A DNA stretch of 19,853 bases from a bacterium (GTDB taxonomy: Bacteria; Actinomycetota; Acidimicrobiia; Acidimicrobiales; CATQHL01): the NCBI GenBank assembly GCA_026713745.1, contig JAPONU010000240.1:1-19853 (forward strand), read 5' to 3'. The first letter of the stretch is position 1, and each line of letters begins with the position of its first letter. The notes beneath the pieces are model-generated. The model saw only the letters and a program-made list of their open reading frames with translations. It was not told the DNA's origin and ran no database searches. The position numbers were made by a program, and so were the translations under genes. Of the stretch, positions 6,414 to 12,890 are shown one piece after another.

Positions 6414-8036
6414 ATGACACTTTCCAGCAAGAAATGGACTTCAGCCGGGATCGCGCTCGCCGCGACTCTCGCGCTGCTCGCCGCATCGTGCGCGGCCGAT
6501 GACACGGCGGCAAACGATGCCGCCGCGGCTGCGTCGGCCGCCTCGGGCGCCGCCGCCTCGGCATCGGGCGAGGCGTCTGCTGCAATGGCCGCCGCGCAGG
6601 GTGCCCAAGCCGGTGCCGACGCAGCGGATGCCAGAGCAGGGGCAGCAGAGGCCGAGGCATCCGCTGCGGTGGCCGCTGCGGACGCCGCCGCGGCCACCGC
6701 CGCCGAGGCTCAGGCCGCCGCCGAATTGGCGCAGGCCACCGCCTCGGGCAGCGTCGAGGCCATCGCCGAGGCCGAGGCGGCTCTCGCCGACGCGCAATCG
6801 GCGGCAGAGGCTGCCAGCGCTCAAGCAGCAGCCGCCCAGGCAGAGGCCGAATCCGCCAAGGCAGAGGCAGCCGTCGCCCAACAGGAGGCAGCCGCCGCCC
6901 AGGCAGAGGCAGCCGCCGCCCAGGCGGAAGCCGCCGCCGCCCAACAGGAGGCCGCTTCCGCGCAGGCCGACGCCGCTTCCGCCCAGGCCCAGGTCGAGGA
7001 GATGGAAACCGCCGCCATGGAGGCCTACATGAACCCGGGTGCGGGCGTCGCGGTGACGCAGGCCCGCGCCACGTGGTCCACGGGCTACATGCAGGCGGCC
7101 ATCTACAACCAACTGCTCGGGGAGTTGGGATTCGACGTCAGCGAACCCGCCGACAACGAGTTGGCCAACGACATCTTCCACGTGGCCCTCGCCGAGAGCG
7201 AAGTGGACTTCTGGGTCAATGGCTGGATCCCCAACCACCTCAACTTCTGGAACGACGAACTCTCCGACGGCTCGGTGATCGGCGACCACATCGAACTGGT
7301 TGGCGTGTCACTCGCAGCGGCCGGTCTCGAGGGCTTCCTGACCAACAAGGCCGTCGCCGAGGAGTACGGCATCCAGACGCTGGGGCAGATCAACGACGAT
7401 CCCGAGCTCGTGGCGCTCTACGACGCCGCAGACATCACGCCCGGAGACGGGGTCATCCAGGTCGGGTCGTGCCCGGACTCCTGGAACTGTGCCAAGATCG
7501 CCGCGCAGACCTTCGAATTCAACGGCTGGGACAACCTCGAGGCGGTGCACGCCGGCTACGAGGCCATGTTCGCCAACGCCGTCGCCAACCTCGAGGACGG
7601 CCAGCCGTTCATCGCCTACTCGTGGTCGCCCAGCGGGTACCTCACGCAGCTGATCCCCGGCGACAACGCCATCTGGGTCTCGGTGGGAACAGCGGAGAAC
7701 GTGCTCGACGGTTCCACCGTCGACGGCTTCGACTTCAACGACCTGCCGCCCGCAAGGCTGGGCCCGGAGTTCTGCACCGGTGATCCCTGCTACACCGGCT
7801 GGCCCGCAGCCGACATCAGGGTCGTGGCCAACTCGAGGTTCCTGAACGCCAACCCGGCGGCCAGGTCTCTCTTCGAGAGTGTCAAGATCTCCGTCGTCGA
7901 CGTGGCGCTGCAGAACGTGCGCTATGACGGGGGCGAGAACACCACCGACGACGTGAACCGCCACGCCGCCGAGTGGATCGAGGCCAACCGGGCCAGCGTG
8001 GACGAGTGGCTGACCTCCGCCCGCGACGCCGCCTGA
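6414..8036 (+). CDS. ProX-like betaine-binding lipoprotein with N-terminal alanine-rich coiled coil (copy 1)
   Basis: Extracytoplasmic receptor that hands quaternary amines to the ProVW importer. The 540-residue protein has a signal peptide ending in LLAASC, so Cys26 is the probable lipidation site. Residues 27-205 are almost entirely Ala, Glu, Gln, Asp and Ser in heptad-like order. The binding domain starts at MNPGAGV (residue 206). It resembles E. coli ProX: DFWVNGW (265-271), CPDSWNC (353-359, equivalent to the ProX disulfide loop with its ligand Trp), YSWSP (402-406, equivalent to YTWTP), and the ending DVALQNVRYD...WIEANRASVDEWL. A second Cys pair, CTGDPC (454-459), probably forms another disulfide. 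ProX proteins are normally about 330 residues; the excess is the coil. It is 71 bp after proW and is followed by a close paralogue. Betaine as ligand is inferred from the aromatic motifs. Confidence 0.93.
   Translation: MTLSSKKWTSAGIALAATLALLAASCAADDTAANDAAAAASAASGAAASASGEASAAMAAAQGAQAGADAADARAGAAEAEASAAVAAADAAAATAAEAQAAAELAQATASGSVEAIAEAEAALADAQSAAEAASAQAAAAQAEAESAKAEAAVAQQEAAAAQAEAAAAQAEAAAAQQEAASAQADAASAQAQVEEMETAAMEAYMNPGAGVAVTQARATWSTGYMQAAIYNQLLGELGFDVSEPADNELANDIFHVALAESEVDFWVNGWIPNHLNFWNDELSDGSVIGDHIELVGVSLAAAGLEGFLTNKAVAEEYGIQTLGQINDDPELVALYDAADITPGDGVIQVGSCPDSWNCAKIAAQTFEFNGWDNLEAVHAGYEAMFANAVANLEDGQPFIAYSWSPSGYLTQLIPGDNAIWVSVGTAENVLDGSTVDGFDFNDLPPARLGPEFCTGDPCYTGWPAADIRVVANSRFLNANPAARSLFESVKISVVDVALQNVRYDGGENTTDDVNRHAAEWIEANRASVDEWLTSARDAA
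6861..6986 (+). repeat. Six 21-bp coding repeats (heptads) in the coil of binding protein 1
   Basis: Six successive heptads of the form [A/Q][E/D]AA[x]AQ (AEAAVAQ, QEAAAAQ, AEAAAAQ, AEAAAAQ, QEAASAQ, ADAASAQ) are encoded by near-identical 21-bp units rich in GCC and CAG codons. Such units can expand or contract by slippage without changing frame. The paralogue has only four equivalent heptads. Confidence 0.85.
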
Positions 8037-8086
8037 GCCTGATCCCGGCGGGGTTCACAACCTCGCCACGCTGAACCACCAAGCCG

Positions 8087-8126
8087 AATGATGAAGGGCG
8101 GGCCGCAAGGCCCGCCCTTCATCATT
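8087..8126. terminator. Perfect 18-bp stem hairpin with GCAA tetraloop between the two binding-protein genes
   Basis: Arm 8087-8104 (AATGATGAAGGGCGGGCC) pairs perfectly with 8109-8126 across a GCAA loop, a stable GNRA tetraloop. It lies 50 bp after the first binding-protein stop. Because AATGATGAAG on one side mirrors CTTCATCATT on the other, it is symmetrical and could stop transcription from either side. There is no T-run beyond TCATT, so it might instead be a 3'-end stabiliser. Confidence 0.75.
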
Positions 8127-8150
8127 CCGCCTTTCGGACTCCGCGCCGCC

Positions 8151-8156
8151 TAGACT
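8151..8156 (+). promoter_or_regulatory. Candidate -10 element for binding protein 2
   Basis: TAGACT matches the TANNNT actinobacterial pattern and lies between the strong hairpin and the gene, giving a predicted leader of about 65 nt. A similar TAGTCT at 6340-6345 overlaps the proW stop and would give a leader of about 62 nt for copy 1. No good -35 is visible for either. Confidence 0.3.
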
Positions 8157-8209
8157 CTCTCCCTCATCGGCGGGTTCACGACGCTCGCACTAGCTCGGAA
8201 CATCGCCAA

Positions 8210-8222
8210 TCACGGGGAGATC
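8210..8222 (+). promoter_or_regulatory. Conserved leader with ribosome binding site of the second binding protein
   Basis: TCACGGGGAGATC is identical to 6396-6408 and provides GGGGAG about 10 bases before the ATG at 8229. Confidence 0.7.
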
Positions 8223-8228
8223 ACCACC

Positions 8229-9755
8229 ATGACAAGACTCAACAAAACACGTCTGTCTCTCAGGATCGCAGTGGTCGGAGCCGTCTCGCTGCTCGGCGCG
8301 GCTTGCGCGGCGGAGGACACCGCCGCTGTGGATGCCGCTGCGGCAGCATCCGGTGAGGCTGCCACCGCAATGGCGGCAGCACAGGGCGCACAGGCCGGAG
8401 CCGACGCCGCAGACGCCCGAGCCGGGGCGGCGGAAGCGGAGGCAGCCGCGGCCACGGCCGCTGCGAGTGCCGCGGCCGCAGCGGCGTCGGAGGCGCAGGC
8501 AGCCGCCGAGTTGGCTCAAGCCACGGCTACTGGCAGCGCGGAGGCCATAGCGGAGGCCGAGGCGGCACTCGCCGCGGCCCAAGCGGCCGCCGAGGCGGCG
8601 AGTGTTCAGGCAGCCGCAGCCCAGGAAGAGGCCGCCGCCGCCCAAGCCGAGGCCACCCAAGCCCAAGCCGAAGCCGCCGCCGCCCAGCAGGAGGCCACGT
8701 CGGCCCAGGCGCAGGTCGCCGAGATGGAAGCCGCGGCCACCGAGGCCTACATGAACCCGGGTGCGGGTGTCTCGGTGATACAGGCCCGCGCCACGTGGTC
8801 GACGGGCTACATGCAGGCAGCCATCTACAACCAACTGCTGAAGGAACTGGGCTACGACGTCAGCGAGCCGGCCGAGAACGAGTTGCCCAACGACATCTTC
8901 TACGTGGTGCTCGGCAGGGGCGAGGTCGACTTCTGGGTCAACGGCTGGATGCCCGGCCACCGCAAGTTCTTCGAGGCTGAACTGGCGGACGGCTCCATCG
9001 TGGCGGAGCACGTCGAGATCGTCGGCTGGGAGATTCCCGCCGCCGGCCTCGAGGGTCTGCTGACCAACAAGGACATCGCCGAGGAGTACGGCATCAGGAC
9101 GATCGGCCAGATCAACGACGACCCCGAACTCATCGCCCTCTACGACGCCACGGACACCATGCCCGGGGACGGAGTCGTGCAGGTTCTGGTCTGCCCCGAT
9201 GGGTGGACCTGCGACGACATCTTCGCCGAGACCCTCGAGTTCAATGGCTGGGACAACCTCGAGACCGTGAGGGCCGGCTACGACGCCATGTTCGCCGAAG
9301 CCGTCGCCAAGGTCGCCGACGGCGATCCGGTCATCGTCTACACCTGGTCGCCCAGCGGCTACCTCACCCGCCTGATCCCCGGCGACAATGTCGTCTGGCT
9401 CGCCGTCGAGCACGAGAACGTGCTGGACGGGTCGACGACCGGTGCCTTCGACTTCGACGACTTCCCGCCCGCTGCGCTCGGCCCCGAGTACTGCACCAAC
9501 GACCCCTGCTACACAGGGTTCGCGGCGGCTGACATCAGGGTCGTCGCCAACAAGGACTTCCTGGCGGCCAACCCGGCGGCCCGGAAGTTGTTCGAACTCG
9601 TGACGCTCAGCGTGGTGGACGTGGCCCTGCAGAACGTGCGCTACGACAACGGCGAGAACACCACCGAGGACGTGCACCGCCACGCCGCCGAGTGGATCGA
9701 GGCCAACCGGGCGAGCGTGGACGAGTGGCTGACCGCCGCCCGCGACGCCGCCTGA
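8229..9755 (+). CDS. ProX-like betaine-binding lipoprotein with N-terminal alanine-rich coiled coil (copy 2)
   Basis: Paralogue of the preceding gene and probably a second receptor for the same ProVW importer. Of 508 residues, the signal peptide ends LLGAAC (Cys26), the Ala-rich coil spans 27-174, and the binding domain starts at MNPGAGV (residue 175). Conserved motifs are DFWVNGW, CPDGWTC (322-328), YTWSP, CTNDPC and the ending WIEANRASVDEWL. The coil is 31 residues shorter than in copy 1, while the binding domain is nearly equal in length and highly similar, so most length change is in the coil. Pocket-adjacent differences (CPDGWTC versus CPDSWNC, YTWSP versus YSWSP, GWMPGH versus GWIPNH) suggest tuning of ligand or affinity. 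The TGA stop at 9753 is immediately followed, in the same frame, by an open Rieske-oxygenase frame with no canonical start of its own. Confidence 0.93.
   Translation: MTRLNKTRLSLRIAVVGAVSLLGAACAAEDTAAVDAAAAASGEAATAMAAAQGAQAGADAADARAGAAEAEAAAATAAASAAAAAASEAQAAAELAQATATGSAEAIAEAEAALAAAQAAAEAASVQAAAAQEEAAAAQAEATQAQAEAAAAQQEATSAQAQVAEMEAAATEAYMNPGAGVSVIQARATWSTGYMQAAIYNQLLKELGYDVSEPAENELPNDIFYVVLGRGEVDFWVNGWMPGHRKFFEAELADGSIVAEHVEIVGWEIPAAGLEGLLTNKDIAEEYGIRTIGQINDDPELIALYDATDTMPGDGVVQVLVCPDGWTCDDIFAETLEFNGWDNLETVRAGYDAMFAEAVAKVADGDPVIVYTWSPSGYLTRLIPGDNVVWLAVEHENVLDGSTTGAFDFDDFPPAALGPEYCTNDPCYTGFAAADIRVVANKDFLAANPAARKLFELVTLSVVDVALQNVRYDNGENTTEDVHRHAAEWIEANRASVDEWLTAARDAA
8625..8708 (+). repeat. 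Four 21-bp coding repeats (heptads) in the coil of binding protein 2
   Basis: EEAAAAQ, AEATQAQ, AEAAAAQ and QEATSAQ are four heptads corresponding to the six in copy 1 (6861-6986). The difference of two heptads accounts for 14 of the 31 residues by which the coils differ. Confidence 0.8.
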
Positions 9756-10937
9756 TCCAGCCGGCTCCGGCGGGCATCGCCCCGCCGCACTTTCTCCACG
9801 CCCGAGCAGCAGCGGCTGTTCGGGCGGGCGTGGGTGGGTGTGGCGCCGGCTTCGGAACTGGCACGACCGGGGCGCCTGCTGGTGCGGTCGGCCGGCGGTC
9901 GCTCGATCCTGCTGACCCGCTCCGGCGAGTCGATCCGGGGATTCCTGAACTCCTGCCGCCACCGCGGCACCGAGTTCGCCGAGGCCGACTGCGAAGTCGG
10001 CAAGACGATCCGCTGCCCGTATCACCGCTGGACCTACAGCACCGACAGCCGCCTCGTGGCCGCACCGCTGTTCGACTCCTTGCCGCGAGGTGACTTCGAC
10101 CGCGCCGACTGGGGACTGGTTCCGGTCCGGACCAAGACGTGGGGTCCGATCGTGTTCGTCTCTCTCGACGAGAGCACTCCCCCACTCGCCGAGTGGCTGG
10201 GCGATCTGGCGATCCGCATGGCGGGCTACGGCTTGGAAGAGTGGCGGCCAATCACGCTCCCGGCACCCCCGGACAGCGGCGGCGCGGCTGTGGCGACGTC
10301 GTCGTGCACCTTCGACGTGGCGGCCAACTGGAAACTGATCGCGGAGACCTTCGCCGAGTACTACCACTTGGGCTGGGTCCATCCGGAGCTGGCCAAGGTC
10401 TCCCGGGTGAAGGACCACTACCGCTACCAGGGCCCGGGCATGTACTGCGGCCAGACCACCACGCCGGTCTCGGGGGATCAGCGCGACGACAGCGGGGGCC
10501 GGCGGATCGGGCTGTACGACACCTCCGGCGGCCACCTCGCCGGCGATGCCTCACCCGAAGCCGACGGGGGGTTCATCGAGATGCGGCACGTGGTGAACGC
10601 CGGCGGGCTCTGGGCGCGCGAGGTGGGACGGATGGTGGGGGTGGAACGGCCGGTGCTGGCCATGGAGCACATGTACGTGCTGACCGAGACGGTCACCGGC
10701 GGCGCCACCGCCAACCAATCCCCCGCCGGCAAGCGGTTCGTGATCTTCGGCGCCGGGTTGGCCGAGCGCTACTACGAGCGCTGGTTCGACGATGCCCTGG
10801 CCGCTTGGATGTCACGCCCCGGCGCCGGGCGACGTGATGTTGGTGAGGGTGTTCTGGAAGGCGGTCGCCCCTCGTCAAAGACCACCTCGAACCGATCAAT
10901 ACCGTGCGATACTCCACTCACAGGAAGTGCCTCCTGA
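9756..10937 (+). pseudogene. Chimeric remnant: Rieske oxygenase (GbcA/CntA-like) joined to a dimethylglycine dehydrogenase-like fragment
   Basis: The frame is open from directly after the binding-protein stop to 10937. Rieske-type homology begins at RRTFSTPEQQRLFGRAW (from about 9783), but no ATG, GTG or TTG occurs in frame before GTG 9834, which is already inside the domain. The [2Fe-2S] ligands are intact: CRH at 9954, then 17 residues to CPYH. The mononuclear iron region NWKLIAETFAEYYHLGWVHPEL (about 10327-10392) has two His and a Glu at the bridging place, as in carnitine/betaine oxygenases. After about 10475-10575 the Rieske sequence stops. VVNAGGLWAREVGRM plus GVERPVLAMEHMYVLTE follow (about 10588-10690), which resemble the FAD domain of DMGDH/sarcosine dehydrogenases. 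A third piece (KRFVIFGAGLAERYYERWF) may come from a GcvT-like domain. The last 40 or so codons look non-coding. An active, divergent enzyme is less likely. Confidence 0.7.
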
Positions 10938-10995
10938 TCTGGGCCAACAGCCGCTTTCAACTACGGCCATTCTCCCAGGTCAGAGAGGCACTTCC
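10871..10995 (-). mobile_element. 5'-end fragment of an IS1380-like insertion sequence
   Basis: On the minus strand, VSGVSHGIDRFEVVFDE (10921 down to 10871) resembles the N-terminus of actinobacterial IS1380-family transposases, then homology stops abruptly at the expected LVANAGL motif. Upstream, the terminal-repeat-like sequence GGAAGTGCCTCTCTGACC starts at 10995. The same motif recurs inverted at 10923. Family assignment rests on remembered motifs and a short match. Confidence 0.45.
10923..10995. repeat. 73-bp long inverted repeat (about 21-bp arms, 30-nt loop)
   Basis: Left arm 10923-10943 (GGAAGTGCCTC-CTGATCTGGG) and right arm 10974-10995 are reverse complements with one bulge and one mismatch. 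The loop contains a smaller GCCG/CGGC stem. It would fold as a single long hairpin in RNA or single-stranded DNA. It overlaps the IS1380-like fragment, so it may be that element's end with a subterminal inverted copy, or a miniature non-autonomous element. Confidence 0.75.
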
Positions 10996-11032
10996 CCGCA
11001 TTTCAACCCCCAACACCACCAACCCGTCGGAC

Positions 11033-11048
11033 GCAGGTTTGAACCTGC
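11033..11048. repeat. 16-bp palindrome GCAGGTTTGAACCTGC within IS30-like remnant
   Basis: Five-bp stem GCAGG/CCTGC around TTTGAA. It resembles a tRNA T-arm superficially, but the loop has six bases rather than seven and no acceptor or anticodon arm pairs around it. Confidence 0.6.
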
Positions 11049-11480
11049 CAGCGCAACTCCAAGCCGAGCACTTCGGCGAACACCTTGGGGCAAGAGCGCC
11101 CGCTGCGGGTGTCGGATCGCCGGCTGTGCCGCGGCGGCGAGTGTCGGCCAATGCGCCCATTCGGCGCCGCGGTCGAAGGTCGCCGAGCGGCGCCGGTGAG
11201 GCGGTATCTGTTCGAAGCCCTCGATCAGTATTCGGCGCAGATCCGGTCCCGCAGCGGCCCAGGCGCCTCCAGGCGCCGCCGTCGGGGGCGTCCGAGGCGC
11301 CGCTCGGTGCGCCGCTGCGAGGCGCCGGGCCGGTAGGCGTCCCGGCCTCCGCCGCGGTCGACCTCCCGTGCGATCGTCGTCGGGTGACGGCCCACCCGGC
11401 GGGCAACAGACGCCTAACTCGCCGTCGGGTCCTCGACCAGCCCAACGCAATCTCCTCGCGCTCGTGCAACCCAGCGGCGC
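11040..11480 (-). pseudogene. Degenerate IS30-family transposase
   Basis: Pieces of one transposase appear in different minus-strand frames. EREEIALG (about 11440-11465) is the usual IS30 N-terminal motif. LVEDPTAS, a stop, then ASVARRVGRHPTTIAREVDR and GGGRDAYRP (down to about 11328) form the helix-turn-helix, followed by LRDRICAEY and a stop near 11222. RRSATFDRGAEWAHWPTLAA (about 11195-11135) matches the TFD.G.E(F/W) catalytic-core motif. VFAEVLGLELRWQ (about 11085-11045) resembles the C-terminus. Frameshifts, two in-frame stops and loss of most of the DDE core between the HTH and TFDRG (only about 40 bp remain) make it inactive. No clean terminal repeats or target duplication were found. 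Confidence 0.75.
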
Positions 11481-12191
11481 GCGTGACACGCCGACACCCC
11501 CACCGGTCGGCGCTTGTGTCGGACCCGGTCACCATGACCGGAACCGTGCACCGACCGATGGAACTCACCAACCTCCCACTCGCTGAGTGAAAACGATCGA
11601 TGGGTGATCGGTGCACGCGTCTACTGCCGGGGCACTTCGGCGCAGCGGACGGGGCTCCGCTATCCGGAAGGGAACCGCAGATCCGCGGGTCGGCGATGAA
11701 GCCTGTGCCCGGCCGGTGCGCGCCCAAGTGGGCCTGATGCCGTCGGCCGCAGCCTTGCGACCGGGCCGAGGGGTCAGGAGTCGAGCCGCCGGAACGGCCG
11801 ACTGCCGCGGGAGAGTGTGGATTGCCGCCGAATACCGCTGAGAACCGAGCGCGCCAAGGGCGCGCGGGTGACTACGTTCTAGCGGTTGTGATTGGTGCCC
11901 GGCCGGTGGATCGGAACGGATTCTACGCCCCCCCGGATGTGGGGCGCATAGCACTCTCGGAGGTGTGGGGTCCGCCCGCGGCGTTCACGAGCCCGCCAAG
12001 AGGTTAGGGGACGACTGCCGGCGGACACGGGCCGTGACGCTGGCATTTCGGTTGGCCTCCAGCACGCGGCCCAGCGGCTACCGGTCATCTGGGCTGGTCT
12101 GGACCTCCGTCGCAGCCTCAGGAGGCGGCGGCCACCTCCCATGGCGTGCTCGGGTGGCGGCATCGGCGAGGGTGTCCGCGGCCCGGGAAGC
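11481..12191. other. About 700 bp without a recognisable gene
   Basis: Short open frames occur on both strands but none has a recognisable motif, good ribosome binding site or sensible composition. Visible structure: a 10-bp inverted repeat CGTGCACCGA (11545-11554) and TCGGTGCACG (11608-11617); the hairpin GCGCGCC-AAG-GGCGCGC (11849-11865); and GTGCCCGGCCGGTG, present twice exactly (11705-11718, 11895-11908). The stretch adjoins two IS remnants, so it is probably decayed insertion or gene sequence. Confidence 0.55.
11849..11865. terminator. Short GC-rich hairpin in non-coding stretch
   Basis: GCGCGCC, loop AAG, GGCGCGC: a perfect 7-bp stem without a following T-run on either strand. It lies about 330 bp downstream of the minus-strand toxin gene, so it could end that transcript, but it may be structural chance. 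Confidence 0.3.
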
Positions 12192-12635
12192 TCAGGCCTG
12201 GACTGTTCGCACGTTCAATCCGAGTGTGCGTGCGGCACCCATCAGCGGCTCGTTGCGGTCGGCGGGGGCGAGGCATATCTCGGCGTTGATGACGCGCGCG
12301 GCGGCGATTGCTTCCAGTGACATCAGGTTCAGCCGCAAACCACCGGACAGCAGTTCGGCCATCGGCCACCCCAACCTGCGCAGGGACACGATCTCGATGT
12401 CCTCCGGCAGTCGTACGACCGACCCGATCGCCGCTGAAGCGGCACCAGGGGCGAGCCCGGACAGTCGACGCGACATCGAGCCGACAACCGCCGAACCGGA
12501 CACCGCCCGGCACAATCGGTGATACCACAGGCCCGTCGTCGCGATGCGGGAATCGCTGAACCGAAGCTCCGTCGGCGCCCTGCCCAGCAGCACCGCCAGC
12601 AGCACGTGGTCATCGACGAGAACAGCGTCGCCCAC
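12192..12635 (-). CDS. PIN-like (VapC-type) toxin candidate
   Basis: The 147-residue product begins GDAVLVDDHVLLAVLLG, like the first PIN-domain strand with its metal-binding Asp (Asp8 or Asp9), and ends SLEAIAAARVINAEICLAPADRNEPLMGAARTLGL, split here as SLEAIAAARV and LAPADRNEPLMGAA, which resembles the late PIN motifs (acidic residue, then aT.D..l..aA). The middle GLWYHRLCRAV is not something I can place, and the usual central Glu is not obvious. PIN toxins are Mg-dependent RNases that stop translation by cutting tRNA or rRNA. Start GTG 12635 lies 6 bases after the stop of an AbrB-type antitoxin gene, the classic antitoxin-first order; no separate Shine-Dalgarno is visible, so coupling is likely. 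The operon context is stronger evidence than the domain match. It could be an unrelated conserved protein. Confidence 0.6.
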   Translation of the reverse strand: MGDAVLVDDHVLLAVLLGRAPTELRFSDSRIATTGLWYHRLCRAVSGSAVVGSMSRRLSGLAPGAASAAIGSVVRLPEDIEIVSLRRLGWPMAELLSGGLRLNLMSLEAIAAARVINAEICLAPADRNEPLMGAARTLGLNVRTVQA

Positions 12636-12641
12636 TGACGC

Positions 12642-12884
12642 TCACGCCAAATCGGGATCCTCGGCCGAGACACCGGCGGCAAGCGCCGCGTATCCGCCCG
12701 CCTCTTCGATCGCCGCGGCGAGAAGGCCGCGCAGCCCGTCACCGTTTGCGGGCACGACCAGCACTGCGGCACCGAGGTCGGCGACCTCGACCGGTCCGCC
12801 GTCGGCCATGTCCCAACGGCGACGCACCTCAGCGGGCAGCGCCAGTTGGCCGCGGTGCGAGACGTGATGGCGAACGATCGTCAC
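12642..12884 (-). CDS. AbrB/MazE/SpoVT-type antitoxin (VapB-like)
   Basis: The 80-residue protein has a swapped-hairpin AbrB-type DNA-binding domain in residues 3-46: VSHRGQLALPAEVRRRWDM matches the V...GQ..LPAEVR..lg core, followed by GPVEVADLGAAVLVVP. The C-terminal 30 residues (LRGLLAAAIEEAGGYAALA) would be the toxin-binding tail. It should bind and neutralise the downstream PIN-like protein and repress its own operon. Start GTG 12884 is chosen because the domain begins at once. A TANNNT element (12891-12896) places the predicted transcription start at or next to this GTG, so the mRNA is probably leaderless. It lies 76 bp downstream of prfB on the same strand. Confidence 0.78.
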   Translation of the reverse strand: MTIVRHHVSHRGQLALPAEVRRRWDMADGGPVEVADLGAAVLVVPANGDGLRGLLAAAIEEAGGYAALAAGVSAEDPDLA

Positions 12885-12890
12885 ACCGAC

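Noticed and set aside
6441..7289. Long minus-strand frame of glycine- and leucine-rich repeats opposite receptor 1
   Set aside because: It is the antisense reading of the alanine-rich coil (GCC/CAG repeats read backwards). It has no start signal or recognisable domain. The same holds for the minus frame over 8190-10535.
6861..8708. CRISPR-like array from regular repeats
   Set aside because: The 21-bp periodicity is coding heptad repeats in frame with lipoprotein genes, with no spacers and no cas genes.
10923..10995. Integron attC site
   Set aside because: It folds into a long hairpin but lacks the GTTRRRY core and paired R/L boxes, and no integrase gene is near.
11033..11048. T-arm-like sequence suggesting a tRNA gene
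   Set aside because: The loop is six bases instead of seven, and no acceptor, D or anticodon stems can be paired at the right distances on either strand. It is a simple palindrome inside the IS30-like remnant.
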